Below, piece by piece: positions 6,583 to 6,710 of a DNA stretch of 6,710 bases. Origin of the DNA: an uncultured Thalassolituus sp. (GTDB lineage Bacteria; Pseudomonadota; Gammaproteobacteria; Pseudomonadales; Oceanobacteraceae); NCBI GenBank assembly GCA_913054055.1, contig CAJXIT010000191.1, positions 1 to 6,710 on the forward strand, read 5' to 3'. Both the position numbers and the translations under genes were made by a program. Under the pieces are notes generated by a model. The model was not told where the DNA came from. It searched no databases and saw only the letters and a list, made by a program, of their open reading frames with translations. Numbering within the stretch: position 1 is the first letter of the stretch; every line of letters starts with the position of its first letter.

Positions 6583-6710
6583 GTGTCCCATTCACTTTTA
6601 GATGCCATTACCAACATCCTTTGTCAGTATGCACCTTCACGATTGATTGTGGGGTTGTCAGGTGGCTTAGACTCCAGTGTCTTGCTGCATGCATTGGCCG
6701 CATTAAAAAA
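6583..6710 (+). CDS. tilS: tRNA(Ile)-lysidine synthetase, 3' end outside window
   Basis: TilS attaches lysine to cytidine 34 of the tRNA-Ile that has a CAU anticodon, using ATP, so that it reads AUA codons. Only the first 42 codons are in the window. They contain the PP-loop ATP-binding motif SGGLDSS at residues 26-32 after a hydrophobic strand (LIVGL) and before VLLHAL, the usual TilS N-terminal arrangement. No ATG is available. The frame has a TAG at 6568-6570, and the only sensible start codon before the motif is the GTG at 6583, one base after the accA stop. An AGG at 6569-6571, inside accA, is a possible ribosome binding site at long spacing, so translation is probably coupled to accA. 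The dnaE-accA-tilS order supports the identification. Other PP-loop ATPases share SGG.DS, but context favours TilS. Confidence 0.9.
   Translation, partial: MSHSLLDAITNILCQYAPSRLIVGLSGGLDSSVLLHALAALK

Overview
The window looks like a chromosomal segment of a gammaproteobacterium, probably a marine lineage of the Oceanospirillales type. This rests on the consecutive genes dnaE, accA and tilS, a gene order widespread in Gammaproteobacteria, on the close resemblance of DnaE and AccA to the E. coli proteins, and on the moderate AT-leaning composition. The genus assignment is a guess. All supported genes lie on the + strand.

Region 1 (1-1868) is accessory. It opens with the 3' part of a gene for an RCC1-like beta-propeller protein. 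The seven visible blades each carry one cysteine pair, and an eighth pair lies in the C-terminal tail, which suggests a disulfide-stabilised protein outside the cytoplasm. After 23 bases comes a gene for a three-helix membrane protein with a C-terminal DUF1499 domain. The two are probably co-transcribed, but nothing in the sequence shows a shared function.

Region 2 (1869-2057) is a 189-base intergenic stretch rich in inverted repeats: a 10-bp perfect inverted repeat enclosing a 14-bp perfect palindrome, a second 7-bp inverted repeat, and a small hairpin followed by a T-run just upstream of dnaE. It separates the accessory genes from the housekeeping operon and probably holds the terminator and/or control elements, although no convincing promoter could be picked out by eye.

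Region 3 (2058-6710) is the housekeeping block. It holds full-length dnaE (replicative DNA polymerase III alpha subunit), full-length accA (carboxyltransferase alpha subunit of acetyl-CoA carboxylase, first step of fatty acid synthesis), and the first 42 codons of tilS (tRNA-Ile lysidine synthetase), which starts with GTG one base after the accA stop. The three act in replication, lipid synthesis and tRNA modification respectively. Their linkage is a conserved operon arrangement and not a pathway.

I found no CRISPR array, insertion sequence, tRNA, rRNA or obvious new defence system. The points most worth checking are the cysteine-paired propeller gene in an unusual place upstream of dnaE, the structured dnaE leader, and the missing glutamine in the putative clamp-binding peptide of DnaE.
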